From the NCBI GenBank assembly GCA_950097035.1, contig CATNDT010000008.1, positions 1 to 36,396 on the forward strand: a stretch of DNA of 36,396 nt, given 5' to 3'. This document shows, in pieces, positions 1 through 9,882 of the stretch (position 1 is its first letter; every line of letters begins with the position of its first letter). Source of the stretch: an uncultured Oscillibacter sp. (GTDB lineage: Bacteria; Bacillota; Clostridia; Oscillospirales; Oscillospiraceae). Made by a program: the position numbers and the translations under genes. The notes below the pieces were generated by a model. It did not search any database and had not been told where the DNA came from. It saw only the letters and a program-made list of their open reading frames with translations.

Positions 1-861
1 AAGTATTCCGATACGCAGATCACCGGCGGGCATATCAGCACTAAGGCCGTAGGTCCGGACGGGAAACAAGCCAATGTAGAGCTGTTCAGCGCAGCCCAAT
101 ACGAGCGACCGGACAGTCCATACAAGCAGGTACAGGCCGCGGACGGCAGTATGTGGTACCAGATGGCCTCCGGCGAGGGAATGGGCGCATTTTATGCCGC
201 ACCGAACTTTACCGGTGATCCCTCTGAGGCATCCCAGGTATCTGCTGCATTTCCAAGCGCACCGCAGGATACGATGCTTCGCACGGTGGACGAAGGTACA
301 ATGGAGGCCAACTACCCGGATGGCAGCAATGCCCTGTGGTATAGCAGCGCTTTTTATCAGGAGCCGGATGCACCCCATGAGATCATGCAGGGTTCTGATG
401 GCCTGAGCTGGTATGCCATGACACCCCAGGCATCGCCTCCCCAGTTTGAAGCAGGCGATGCGGCTGCGCCCTTCAATCAGGCACAGTTCCATCAGTTTAT
501 GCCCGGTTTCGGACAGGAGATCACTACGGTGGACGCCTCCCGCGCCGATGACGGCGTACTGGAGGTACGCCATGCGGATGGGTCTGGGACTGCATTCTAC
601 GACCGTACCCGGTATCAGCCCCCCAGAGGCGATTACCATGTCTATGAAGACAGCAGCGGCAGTCAGTGGTATGCAATCCCCGGTGTTGCCTCTGTGGAGC
701 GCAGGCCGGTCTATCAGGACGGCAAGCCCGTCTATGATGGGGACTCTTTGCGGACAGTCAATGTGGAGTCCGTCCGCTATCCTTCCACCCCCAGCAAGTT
801 TGCCCCCACACCTAAGCAGCGGCAGGCCAATGACCGCAAGCCGCCGAAACGCAAAAACTGA
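1..861 (+). CDS. Conjugation-module repeat protein, truncated at the 5' window edge
   Basis: Frame 1 is open from base 1 (KYSDTQITGGHISTKAVGPDGKQ...) into the listed ORF at 151 and stops at 861. Three related ~40-aa units (DG..A..Y...YxxP...DGSxWYxM). Located directly upstream of T4SS genes. Confidence 0.75.
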   Translation, partial: KYSDTQITGGHISTKAVGPDGKQANVELFSAAQYERPDSPYKQVQAADGSMWYQMASGEGMGAFYAAPNFTGDPSEASQVSAAFPSAPQDTMLRTVDEGTMEANYPDGSNALWYSSAFYQEPDAPHEIMQGSDGLSWYAMTPQASPPQFEAGDAAAPFNQAQFHQFMPGFGQEITTVDASRADDGVLEVRHADGSGTAFYDRTRYQPPRGDYHVYEDSSGSQWYAIPGVASVERRPVYQDGKPVYDGDSLRTVNVESVRYPSTPSKFAPTPKQRQANDRKPPKRKN

Positions 862-863
862 TC

Positions 864-899
864 GACAGCCCGCACATCTCAACCGATGTGCGGGCTGTC
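864..899 (+). terminator. Perfect 14-bp stem-loop between two T4SS genes (attenuator or processing hairpin)
   Basis: gacagcccgcacat-ctcaaccg-atgtgcgggctgtc, perfect complement, no strong T-tract. Confidence 0.6.
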
Positions 900-924
900 C
901 AATTTCTATAAAGGAGGTGGCTCT

Positions 925-2427
925 ATGTCCGATGAGCAGCAGCGTTTTGGTGATGGTCAGGACGATTATCTGAAAGGTGCGCGAAAGGCAGCGGAGGCCG
1001 CCAAAAAAGCGGGGACAGCCTCTGCAAAGGCCGCAGGAGCCGCTGCTGGTGAAGCAACTGCAAATGCGGCAGCCGCTACCGTGCAGGCCGGTGTGCAGGG
1101 CGGCAAGGCCGCGGCTGAAATTGCGACTGGCACTGCAGCAGGCGGCCCATGGGGTGCGATATTATCGGCAGCCTGGTCCTTACGGCATACGCTCTTTAAG
1201 ATTTTGATCTTCATCTGCCTATTTTTGCTTTTGATTATCGTGGGCGTTGTATCGCTGCCCTCTATCGTATTTAACAACATCTTCCATACCGATCCAAGCA
1301 GTGTGGATCCCAATGCGCCAACGAGCGTTACCGCCAGCTTCGATGATGCGTCCAGCGTAGTGTCCGACTGCATCCAGAACGGTTACGATATGGCGCTGGC
1401 CCGGGTAGAGCAGATCATCACTGAGGGCGGCTATGACTATGACCTATCCATGGACGCTCTGGTCAACAATGGTCTGATCTCCACTGATTACGATACCTGT
1501 TATACGCTGGCGGCCTATTCAGCCTCCATGCAGCAGCGCGGCACTACCAAGGCGGATATGAAGGCCAAACTGGATGCAGTTGCCGGACAAATGTTTGCTG
1601 TTACCTATGAAGTGAAGGAAACAACAAAAACTGTGCAGCCGGAGGTTGCAGAGGGCGAGGAGCCGGGTGAGCCTGAGGAAGTCATTGTTCAGTATGTGGT
1701 CTGTACCATCCACCCCTTTGACCAGTCAGTGATCTTAACGGCTTTCGGCATCGACACCTCCGCCCAGTATGACCAGTTTGGCATCACCTACGGCGAGGCC
1801 ATCACCAATATGTCCAACGCTTTGAAGATGACCATGTACGGAACCTTGTCCAACGGCTCGGTACCGCCTATCACCGACGCGGAGCTGAATGCCTTTTTGA
1901 ACAGCCTGACCTGCAGCGGTACACGGAAGGAACTGATGCGCGCCGCCCTGTCCCTGGTAGGCCGTGTCCCGTATTTCTGGGGCGGCAAGAGCGCTCCCGG
2001 CTGGAATGAGGCATGGAACACGCCCAGATTGGTGACCTCAGCAGGCTCCAGCAGCACCGGTACCATCCGGCCCTATGGGCTTGATTGCTCCGGATTTACG
2101 CAGTGGGTCTATCAGACCGCGCTGGGCGTGACCCTGTATGACGGGACATGGAATCAGTGGGATGCGACCTTTGCTATCACCGAGGACGAGCTGCTGCCTG
2201 GTGATCTGGGATTTATGGCGGCGCCGGGAACGGTGCCTGTCAACCATGTGTTGCTCTACGCAGGGAAGGACGCCGACGGAAAACAGCTGTGGGTCCACTG
2301 CACCAGCGGTTCAGGCGTGGTACTGAACTCACCGACCTATGTGACCCAGTTCCGCCGAAGGAAAGATATCGACTTGGAAGCAGACTTTATGCCTGCGCCG
2401 ATAGAACAAGGAGTCAACGATGGCTGA
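925..2427 (+). CDS. Membrane-anchored NlpC/P60-type peptidoglycan hydrolase of the conjugation machinery
   Basis: ATG at 925 preceded by aaaggaggtgg. Ala/Lys-rich N-terminus, one TM (ILIFICLFLLLIIVGVVSL), C-terminal RVPYFWGG...GLDCSGFTQWVYQ...LLPGDLGF...NHVLLYAG, typical of NlpC/P60. Confidence 0.85.
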   Translation: MSDEQQRFGDGQDDYLKGARKAAEAAKKAGTASAKAAGAAAGEATANAAAATVQAGVQGGKAAAEIATGTAAGGPWGAILSAAWSLRHTLFKILIFICLFLLLIIVGVVSLPSIVFNNIFHTDPSSVDPNAPTSVTASFDDASSVVSDCIQNGYDMALARVEQIITEGGYDYDLSMDALVNNGLISTDYDTCYTLAAYSASMQQRGTTKADMKAKLDAVAGQMFAVTYEVKETTKTVQPEVAEGEEPGEPEEVIVQYVVCTIHPFDQSVILTAFGIDTSAQYDQFGITYGEAITNMSNALKMTMYGTLSNGSVPPITDAELNAFLNSLTCSGTRKELMRAALSLVGRVPYFWGGKSAPGWNEAWNTPRLVTSAGSSSTGTIRPYGLDCSGFTQWVYQTALGVTLYDGTWNQWDATFAITEDELLPGDLGFMAAPGTVPVNHVLLYAGKDADGKQLWVHCTSGSGVVLNSPTYVTQFRRRKDIDLEADFMPAPIEQGVNDG

Positions 2428-2866
2428 GGACAGAGAATATACCAACATTTACACGATACCACCCAACTACACCGATTCCGGCAAGCTGCTGGGCGGTATG
2501 CTGGAAACACGCAATACCGTGGAAGCAGGTATCCTGCTTGTTTTAGTGGGCTACCCGGAGCTGATGTGGCTCCACCTACCGGTGACGGCCAAGGTGGTTG
2601 TCATGACTATAACCCTGCTGCCGCTTGGCGTCTTTGCCCTGATGGGCCTGGGCGGCGACTCACTGCTCCAGTATGTTTCGCACATGATCCTTTTCCTGGT
2701 GCGGCGACGGCAGCTTCACTATAGGAGGATCGGATATCATTATGGCACAAACACGAAAAAGAACCGCCCACCCAAGAGGCAAGCGGGTAAGCCCCCCGTC
2801 AAAGGAAAAGCTGGAGTTCGTTCAGGACTTCATTCCACTCAAAGAGATCAAAAACGGCATCATTGA
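2420..2866 (+). CDS. PrgI/VirB3-like small membrane protein of T4SS
   Basis: ATG overlaps the end of the preceding gene. Two hydrophobic segments; sits directly before VirB4, as PrgI-family genes do. Its 3' end overlaps virB4 by about 125 nt. Confidence 0.65.
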   Translation: MAEDREYTNIYTIPPNYTDSGKLLGGMLETRNTVEAGILLVLVGYPELMWLHLPVTAKVVVMTITLLPLGVFALMGLGGDSLLQYVSHMILFLVRRRQLHYRRIGYHYGTNTKKNRPPKRQAGKPPVKGKAGVRSGLHSTQRDQKRHH

Positions 2867-5327
2867 GACGACGGATGGGCGGTTCATCAAAATCTTGGAA
2901 ATCGAGCCGATCAACTTTCTGCTCCGGTCAGATGAAGAGCAGTGGGGAATCATCTCCACCTTTGCCAGCTGGCTGAAAATATCCCCTATGCGCCTTCAAT
3001 TCAAATCCATCACCCGGAAGGCGGACTCCGACCAGTATGTGGCCGGCCTTCAGGCGGATTTGGAGCTGGAGGATGTGGAGGCCTGCCGCAAACTTGGCGA
3101 AGGCACCATCCAGTTCATTCGGGAGGAAGGCAGCCGAGAGGCGTTGTCCCGCCGGTTTTTCTTAATCTTTCAGTATGAGGCCCCCTCCGGGCGGCGGCAG
3201 ATGGATCCCGACTATGGCGAGATCTACTCTGCCCTTCAGGTGGTGACCCAGAATGCCCGCACCTATTTCGCCCAATGCGGCAATAACATCGTGCAGCCCA
3301 AGGACGAAGATGCCTTTGCAGCGGAAGTGCTGTATATGTATTTCAACCGCCGATCCTGTGTTAATGATCCCTTTCAAGACCGCCTGAACCGAGTCGTAGT
3401 GGACGCTATGGCCGCAAAGAAACGCATTGTAGGCGTTGATCCTGTACCTCATATTCGGGCGGCCAACTTCATTGCACCGCGGGGCCTTGATTTGACCCAC
3501 CCCGGCTACCTGATTATGGACGGCACCTACTACACCTACCTATACATCCGAAAAAACGGCTTTCCCCAGACGGTTCGAGGTGGCTGGATGTCGGCGCTCA
3601 TCAACGCCGGCGAGGGCGTGGACATCGACCTGCACCTGCGCCGGGAAATCCGGGGCAAGACCATTGACCGGGTTGCCCAACGGATCCGGCTCAACCGCAC
3701 CAAGCTGCGGGAGCTGCAAGACACCTCCACCGACTATGAGGAGCTGGCCGGTTCTATCCAAGCCGGCTATTACATCAAGCAGGGCCTGTCCAGCCGGAAT
3801 GAGGATTTGTTCTACATGTCGGTGTTCATCACCCTGTCCGCCGCCAGCTATGAGGAGCTGCAGTGGCGCAAGCAGCAGATGACCGACCTGATGAAGTCCA
3901 TGGACATCCAGGTCGCGGACTGCATGTTCCAGCAGGAAGCCGCCCTGCGCTCTACCATGCCCTTCCTCTACATGGATGCCAGTCTGGAGCGCAAGTCAAA
4001 GCGCAATGTGCTCACCAGCGGTGCAGCCTCCACCTACATGTTTACCAGCTTCGAGCTATCCGATGACAACGGCATCCTGCTTGGCCTCAACCGCCACAAC
4101 AACTCGCTGTGCATCGTGGATCCGTTCAACACCAAGGTGAACAAAAACGCCAACTTCACCATCTGCGGCACATCCGGGGCGGGCAAGACCTACACCATGC
4201 AGGTCATGGCCCTGCGGATGCGAATGCGGGGCATCCAGTGCTTTATCTTGGCGCCCCTGAAAGGCCATGAGTTCAAACGGGCCTGCCATAAGGTGGGCGG
4301 CGCCTACATCAAGCTGGCCCCCGGCTCCACCGCCTGCATCAATGTCATGGAGATCCGTCCTACCCTTACGCCGGAGATGGAATTGATCGACGAGCTGGAT
4401 TACAGCGACATCGACTCTATGCTCGCACGGAAAATACAGCAGCTGATGATCTTCTTCTCTTTGCTGATCCCTGACATGAGCAATGAGGAGGAGCAGATGC
4501 TGGACGAGGCGCTGATCAAAACCTACTCCCAATTTGGCATCACCCACGATAACGCCTCGCTCTATACCGATGCCAACCGGACGACCATGAAGCCCATGCC
4601 CATCTTAGGCGATCTTTATGAAAACCTGAAGGAAAATCCACTGACCACCCGACTGGCCACCATCGTCAGTCGGTTCGTCACCGGCAGCGCCCAGAGTTTT
4701 AACCGGCAGACCAATGTGGATCTGAGCAACAAGTACATCGTGTTGGATATTTCCGAACTGAAGGGCAAGCTGCTCCCAGTCGGCATGATGATCGCCTTGG
4801 ACTATGTATGGGATCAGGTAAAGGCCGACCGCACCAAACGGAAAATGGTGTTCATTGACGAGATCTGGAAGCTGATCGGCGGTGCCGCCAACAAGCAGGC
4901 GGCCGAGTTCTGCTTGGAGATTTTCAAGATCATCCGCGGCTATGGCGGCGGGGCATTGGCCGCCACCCAGGATTTGTCCGACTTCTTTGGGCTGGAGGAC
5001 GGCCGCTATGGACGGGCGATCCTCAACAACAGTAAGACCAAGATCATCCTCAACCTGGAGCCGGACGAGGCCGAGTATGTCAAGGATGTCCTCAAGCTGA
5101 CCCGCACCGAGATCCGCAGCATCACCCAGTTCGAGCGCGGCGAGGCGCTGATCTCCAGCAACAGCAATAAGGTCCCGGTGGTCATCAAAGCATCCAAGGA
5201 AGAGCAGCAGATGATCACCACCGACCGGGCCGAACTTGAGGCCATGCTGGCGGAAATGCAGGCCGTGGCCAATCTGGCCGAGCAGAGCTGTATCCCCGCT
5301 GACGAGGTGGATACGGAAAACGCATAA
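2742..5327 (+). CDS. virB4: VirB4/TraE-family conjugation ATPase
   Basis: Walker A GTSGAGKTYTMQ, Walker B region KMVFIDEIWKLI, AATQDLSDFF; length 861 aa; VirB4 synteny. Confidence 0.93.
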   Translation: MAQTRKRTAHPRGKRVSPPSKEKLEFVQDFIPLKEIKNGIIETTDGRFIKILEIEPINFLLRSDEEQWGIISTFASWLKISPMRLQFKSITRKADSDQYVAGLQADLELEDVEACRKLGEGTIQFIREEGSREALSRRFFLIFQYEAPSGRRQMDPDYGEIYSALQVVTQNARTYFAQCGNNIVQPKDEDAFAAEVLYMYFNRRSCVNDPFQDRLNRVVVDAMAAKKRIVGVDPVPHIRAANFIAPRGLDLTHPGYLIMDGTYYTYLYIRKNGFPQTVRGGWMSALINAGEGVDIDLHLRREIRGKTIDRVAQRIRLNRTKLRELQDTSTDYEELAGSIQAGYYIKQGLSSRNEDLFYMSVFITLSAASYEELQWRKQQMTDLMKSMDIQVADCMFQQEAALRSTMPFLYMDASLERKSKRNVLTSGAASTYMFTSFELSDDNGILLGLNRHNNSLCIVDPFNTKVNKNANFTICGTSGAGKTYTMQVMALRMRMRGIQCFILAPLKGHEFKRACHKVGGAYIKLAPGSTACINVMEIRPTLTPEMELIDELDYSDIDSMLARKIQQLMIFFSLLIPDMSNEEEQMLDEALIKTYSQFGITHDNASLYTDANRTTMKPMPILGDLYENLKENPLTTRLATIVSRFVTGSAQSFNRQTNVDLSNKYIVLDISELKGKLLPVGMMIALDYVWDQVKADRTKRKMVFIDEIWKLIGGAANKQAAEFCLEIFKIIRGYGGGALAATQDLSDFFGLEDGRYGRAILNNSKTKIILNLEPDEAEYVKDVLKLTRTEIRSITQFERGEALISSNSNKVPVVIKASKEEQQMITTDRAELEAMLAEMQAVANLAEQSCIPADEVDTENA

Positions 5328-5379
5328 ATCACTCAGACACGCATTTATCCCACTATACGCACAAAAGCGAGGTGAACCT

Positions 5380-5919
5380 ATGTTATTGCAGGAAGAACAG
5401 TACATCATCCACTGGCTGACGCAGTACGGGGCGCTGACCAAGGCGCAGGTGGTCCGGCTGCTGAAGGACAAATCTCCCCAGACCGCTGAGAAGATCATCC
5501 GTGGACTCAAGCGAGAGCTGATGATCCACGACATTGCCGGCGGCTATTATCTTGGCGTCGATCCCATGTGCCAGCCGGAGCAGCGAATCATTTTAGCGGT
5601 GTGGGTGCTGCTCCAGTTCATTGACCATGTGGAGCCGATGGCCCATTATCCGGCTACCTATCCCTCACAGATTTTCTTTCTCAAAGAGGATATGGGCTAT
5701 GAGATCGTGGTGCTCTACGACGGAGAACAGCATTTGGCTCGGCTGCTCCAGCCTCAGGAGGATCTGCGGTATATCTTTGTGCTGCCTAAGATTTCCATGG
5801 CACAGGAACTGGTGCTCCCCAATGTGCCTTGCCTGTTTGCCACGGTGGACTACAACGGTCAGGAAGTGCCGGATGTACGATTCTATACGGAAGGAGGAGA
5901 AACGGATGGGGCAGTCTGA
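5380..5919 (+). CDS. DUF5697-like conjugation-associated protein
   Basis: ATG at 5380 with gaggtgaacct upstream. MLLQEEQYIIHWLTQYGALTKAQVVRLL... resembles remembered DUF5697 proteins found after VirB4. Confidence 0.7.
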   Translation: MLLQEEQYIIHWLTQYGALTKAQVVRLLKDKSPQTAEKIIRGLKRELMIHDIAGGYYLGVDPMCQPEQRIILAVWVLLQFIDHVEPMAHYPATYPSQIFFLKEDMGYEIVVLYDGEQHLARLLQPQEDLRYIFVLPKISMAQELVLPNVPCLFATVDYNGQEVPDVRFYTEGGETDGAV

Positions 5920-6586
5920 TTTTCTTCGCAGCATCGCATCAGCGAAAGACCGCCTGCGGCGTGCCGAGATAGAACTGATCCGCACAAAAGAACTGGCGCT
6001 TCAAAATGACATGGCAGGCGCCTTTGGAACGGCCTTTGCCTTTGAGGCTGAGGTGGAAAAGCTGGCTCTGCTGGCCAGAAGCATTCCGGCGTATACAGGG
6101 CATCCCCTGGCACAGGAAAAAATGGACGCTGTTTTGCAGGCTGCATTCCCAATAGAGATGGGCTACACGCAGGAAGGCTGGTTCTGCCTGCGGATCCCCG
6201 CGCTCCTCCCCAAAAAAGGGAACGGCTCTCCGGTCTACATCCAGCAGGTGCTCTACCCAGCTATGGGACGGTTCTTTCAAGGAAAGGTGCCGGCCAGCTA
6301 CTCCGACTGTGTGCTGATCTACCGCCATGTTTATGACAACTCTCGCCCGGAGCGGGCTTGGCGCGACCACGACAACATCGAGCAGAATATGGTAACGGAT
6401 ATCATCACCCTCTACCTGCTGCCCGATGACGCTCCCGCCCGGTGCGCACACTTCTATTGCAGCGCCGCCGGACCGGCAGACTGCACGGAGGTCTATGTGG
6501 TACCCCTGGAGCAGTTTCCCTCTTGGATCTATGCCGCATTTCACGATGGATTGAAGGAGGTGACGCTCTATGAAAACCGGGCATAA
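5906..6586 (+). CDS. DUF6100-like conjugation-associated protein
   Basis: ATG at 5906 after aaggaggagaa. MGQSDFLRSIASAKDRLRRAE...AYTGHPLAQEKMD...EGWFCLRIPALLPKK resembles DUF6100. Confidence 0.7.
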   Translation: MGQSDFLRSIASAKDRLRRAEIELIRTKELALQNDMAGAFGTAFAFEAEVEKLALLARSIPAYTGHPLAQEKMDAVLQAAFPIEMGYTQEGWFCLRIPALLPKKGNGSPVYIQQVLYPAMGRFFQGKVPASYSDCVLIYRHVYDNSRPERAWRDHDNIEQNMVTDIITLYLLPDDAPARCAHFYCSAAGPADCTEVYVVPLEQFPSWIYAAFHDGLKEVTLYENRA

Positions 6587-6764
6587 GGTTGGAAAAAAGG
6601 TAAGTATGAAAGGCCGAAATTTTCCGCCGTCCAATCACCTACAGTTCAAACACCGGAAAATCCCTGAAAAACCAAGAGGCCGGCGGCATGACGAAGGGCC
6701 GGATTGCGGCAAAGAGAGAATGAGAGATGCCGCAAATCAGGATGAGGTGGAGGCACAGACATGA
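6570..6764 (+). CDS. Small basic protein in the T4SS operon
   Basis: ggaggtgacgctctATG start signal; 3' end overlaps the next gene by ATGA. Confidence 0.6.
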   Translation: MKTGHKVGKKVSMKGRNFPPSNHLQFKHRKIPEKPRGRRHDEGPDCGKERMRDAANQDEVEAQT

Positions 6765-7915
6765 TCACACTCCGCCCGGGCAGTCATGCGTATCGCCTCC
6801 TGTTGCTTCTGTCCGCTGCCGGCGAATTTCCAACACGCTCACTGCACCTGTTGGGCAGTGTCCGCACTCTGGAAGCGCTGGTGCATCGGCTGGAGCAGAC
6901 CCAACGCTTCCGCACTGAGGATGGGACGGATCTTGGCTGCTGCAGAATGCTTTCCGTCAGTGGAAAGCGGGACAAACGCACCATCCGTCTCTACAAAAAC
7001 GCGCTCCCACTCCTGCAGGCCCTCCATCCGGCAGCCCTGGAGCAATACCTCACACTTTCGGGCGGGCATCGGTTCTCCGGCAGTGACGCCCACATACAGC
7101 GCAACCACCGAGTGGCGGAAACACTGGCGGTATGCCTGGAAGCCGGCATTGAGTTTCGACCCTATATCCTGCCGGCCTTGCAGAAACAGCGCATTGCCCA
7201 AATCGTGCCTGCGTCACCCGCGTTCTATATCGCTCGGTCGTTAAAGCGCCTGGACAGCACCGAGATGAACAAGACCATCTTCACCCGCTTAACCGGAGCG
7301 TTGTTTGCTTATGAAACCTGCTGGGCTGTTTACAATACCCGCGGAGCCGTCATGAAATGGAGCGGAATGGGCGAGTTCAAAACTGCGCAACACCTTGCGG
7401 AGCTGGCCCGGATGAACGCCGGTCTCCCCCGGGCAGACCATGCGCTGCTCTTGGGTGAGAGTATGGATGTTGCATTGCGCACCATGGAGGAGTCGGATAA
7501 AAGCCGGCGCATGGAGCTGCGCTTTGACCGCATCTACCCGCATGTCCATTTCATCCCGCTGAACCGGCAAGGGATCCGGCTGCTGAAAATCCTGACGCTC
7601 CCGGACTGGAACGAACAAATACTCTCGGCGGTATTCCCGCCGGAGTGGCGCGCCATCGGCCCTGGCATTCTGGAGCACGATGCTCAACGGGAGGGAACCT
7701 TCATCCTTTCCTATCTGGACGGAGATCTGGCGCGACTCCTGCGCCTGCGACAAGCGTTAGAGCACAGCGACGCCCACTGTGAGGTGGTGTGTTTCCCTTG
7801 GCAAACGGGATTTGTTCGGGCGTATCTTGGCGACCGTGTGACTCTGCGGGAAATAGACATGGATGCACTGGAAACGGCCTTGGATTTAGCAGAGCCGGGA
7901 GATGGGGAGCTGTGA
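6761..7915 (+). CDS. Conserved-context ICE protein, possibly replication/relaxation related
   Basis: 384-aa ORF, ATGA coupled to the previous gene, ends immediately before the VirD4 RBS. Function not recognised with certainty. Confidence 0.65.
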   Translation: MITLRPGSHAYRLLLLLSAAGEFPTRSLHLLGSVRTLEALVHRLEQTQRFRTEDGTDLGCCRMLSVSGKRDKRTIRLYKNALPLLQALHPAALEQYLTLSGGHRFSGSDAHIQRNHRVAETLAVCLEAGIEFRPYILPALQKQRIAQIVPASPAFYIARSLKRLDSTEMNKTIFTRLTGALFAYETCWAVYNTRGAVMKWSGMGEFKTAQHLAELARMNAGLPRADHALLLGESMDVALRTMEESDKSRRMELRFDRIYPHVHFIPLNRQGIRLLKILTLPDWNEQILSAVFPPEWRAIGPGILEHDAQREGTFILSYLDGDLARLLRLRQALEHSDAHCEVVCFPWQTGFVRAYLGDRVTLREIDMDALETALDLAEPGDGEL

Positions 7916-7929
7916 GAGGAGGTTTTGCC

Positions 7930-9843
7930 TTGAGAAATAGCCGTACCCGCACCATTGGCATTGCCATTGCCGTCATACTGGGATTGGCCGCACTGCTCTA
8001 CTTGGGCGGGTTGGTCTGCCAGCTGCTGACTGAGTATCAAATCTGGCTGGCCAGCGGCGGTATGCAGGGACAGTCCCAAATCGGTGACATCCAGTTCGGA
8101 CCGTTTGCGTGCTGGCGCCATGCGCTCACGCTATCCGGCTTGAGATACACCGGCTTGGTGCTTTTGATAGGCGGCAGCATCTACGCCTTTGTCCGGCTCT
8201 ATGACCGGTTTGGGAGCCGCGACTTCGACGACCGCAACTTTGCGCGTAGCCAGCGTGGTACCTATGGTACCGCAGGGTGGATGGATGAGAAAGAACTGCG
8301 CACTGTTTTGGAGGTGGCCAGTCCGCAAAAAGCCAAAGGCATCATACTGGGCCAGAACGACCGAGGCAGCGTGATCTGCCTGCCGGAGGATACCAGGCTC
8401 AACAAGCACATTGCAGTGTTCGGCGCCAGCGGAACCATGAAGTCCAGAGGCGTTATCCGTCCGGCACTGTTTCAAAGCATCCGGCGCGGAGAGTCGGTGG
8501 TGGTCACAGATCCAAAATCCGAAATCTACTCCGATACAGTGGAGCTATTCCGAAAACACGGCTACACCGTCCGCGTGTACAATCTGCTCCAGCCCGAGCT
8601 GAGCGATTCTTGGAACTGTATGTTCGACTTGGGTGGTGATACCTTGATGGCCCAAGTGCTGACCGATGTCATCATCGCCAATACGAAAGGGGACGGTAAA
8701 GGGGATCATTTCTGGGACAACGGAGAGGCCAATCTGCTCAAAAGCCTGATCCTTTATGTGGATCTGGACTCTACCCGCCGCCGGTCAGAGCGCAATCTAC
8801 CTGCTGTTTACCAAATGCTGACCCAGAACTCGGAAAAGCAGCTCACCGCCCTTTTCGACCGTCTGCCCTTGGATCACCCGGCCCGGGCGCCGTACAACCT
8901 GTTCAGCCAGGCCAGTGACACGGTGCGGGCCGGTATTGTTTTGGGGCTGGGTACCCGATTACAGGTACTCCAAAGCGAAGCGGTCCGGCGCATCACCCGC
9001 CAGTCCGACATTGACCTTGCCCTTCCCGGGCAGACCAAATGCGTATATTACATCATCCTGGACGACCAGAACTCCTCCCTTGAGTTTCTGTCGTCCCTTT
9101 TCTTTGCTTTCCTGTTCATCAAACTCGTCCGCTATGCAGACAGCACGCCGGAGCAACGATGCAAAATCCCTGTCAACATCATCCTTGAAGAGGCAAATAA
9201 CATCGGCGTGATTCCGGATTTTTCGAGGCGGCTCAGTACCATCAGGTCGAGGGCCCTCCAAGTTCTATTGTGCTGTCAAAACCTTCCGCAAATTCAAAAC
9301 AGATACCCCGATAACCTATGGGCCGAACTGATCGGCAATGCGGATACCCAGCTGATGCTGGGCTGTACCGACGATGTGACGGCGGAGTATTTCAGCGCCC
9401 GAAGCGGAGACATGACGGTGGAGGTCAATTCCACCATGACGACCCGGCAGAGCATCGCCATCGCCCAGATCATACCCCAGTACCGATATACGGAAGGCCT
9501 TGGCCGGCGCCGTCTGCTCACCCCCGATGAGGTGCTTCGTCTGCCCAACGACCAGCTGCTGATCGTCATCCGCGGTCAGAAGGTGCTGCGGGCAAAGAAG
9601 TTTGATTATACCGGCCATCCTTACGCCAAGGAATGCGTCAAGGCCAGTATTCGGGATTATCCCTCTATCCAGCATGGATCCGGTGTATCGCAAGAACCTG
9701 CGCCCCAGCCACCGGAAGCGGAGCAGGAATCCGTCTGTACGGAAACAGTGGAAAGCTCTCCGCCCCCGACAGTGCCACCGCCCAAGCCCGCCAAGCGTAG
9801 ACCGGTTCTTTACGAAAGCGCAAAACCGCCTACAGACTTCTGA
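7930..9843 (+). CDS. virD4: VirD4/TraG-type type IV coupling protein
   Basis: Probable TTG start at 7930 after gagaggagg. N-terminal TM segments, YGTAGWMDEKEL, P-loop-like GASGTMKSRGV, VVTDPKSEIY, IILEEANNIG, CCQNLPQIQ. Confidence 0.9.
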   Translation: MRNSRTRTIGIAIAVILGLAALLYLGGLVCQLLTEYQIWLASGGMQGQSQIGDIQFGPFACWRHALTLSGLRYTGLVLLIGGSIYAFVRLYDRFGSRDFDDRNFARSQRGTYGTAGWMDEKELRTVLEVASPQKAKGIILGQNDRGSVICLPEDTRLNKHIAVFGASGTMKSRGVIRPALFQSIRRGESVVVTDPKSEIYSDTVELFRKHGYTVRVYNLLQPELSDSWNCMFDLGGDTLMAQVLTDVIIANTKGDGKGDHFWDNGEANLLKSLILYVDLDSTRRRSERNLPAVYQMLTQNSEKQLTALFDRLPLDHPARAPYNLFSQASDTVRAGIVLGLGTRLQVLQSEAVRRITRQSDIDLALPGQTKCVYYIILDDQNSSLEFLSSLFFAFLFIKLVRYADSTPEQRCKIPVNIILEEANNIGVIPDFSRRLSTIRSRALQVLLCCQNLPQIQNRYPDNLWAELIGNADTQLMLGCTDDVTAEYFSARSGDMTVEVNSTMTTRQSIAIAQIIPQYRYTEGLGRRRLLTPDEVLRLPNDQLLIVIRGQKVLRAKKFDYTGHPYAKECVKASIRDYPSIQHGSGVSQEPAPQPPEAEQESVCTETVESSPPPTVPPPKPAKRRPVLYESAKPPTDF

Positions 9844-9882
9844 CCTATACCATTTCGTCAATCATAAAGGAGGAAACAAACC

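Noticed and set aside
4605-5534. 309-aa minus-strand ORF within virB4
   Set aside because: Antisense shadow of a VirB4 ATPase with intact motifs.
7789-7929. Upstream ATG start at 7789 for the VirD4 ORF
   Set aside because: This extension overlaps the previous gene. A TTG at 7930 with a strong aggagg RBS immediately precedes the TM segment.
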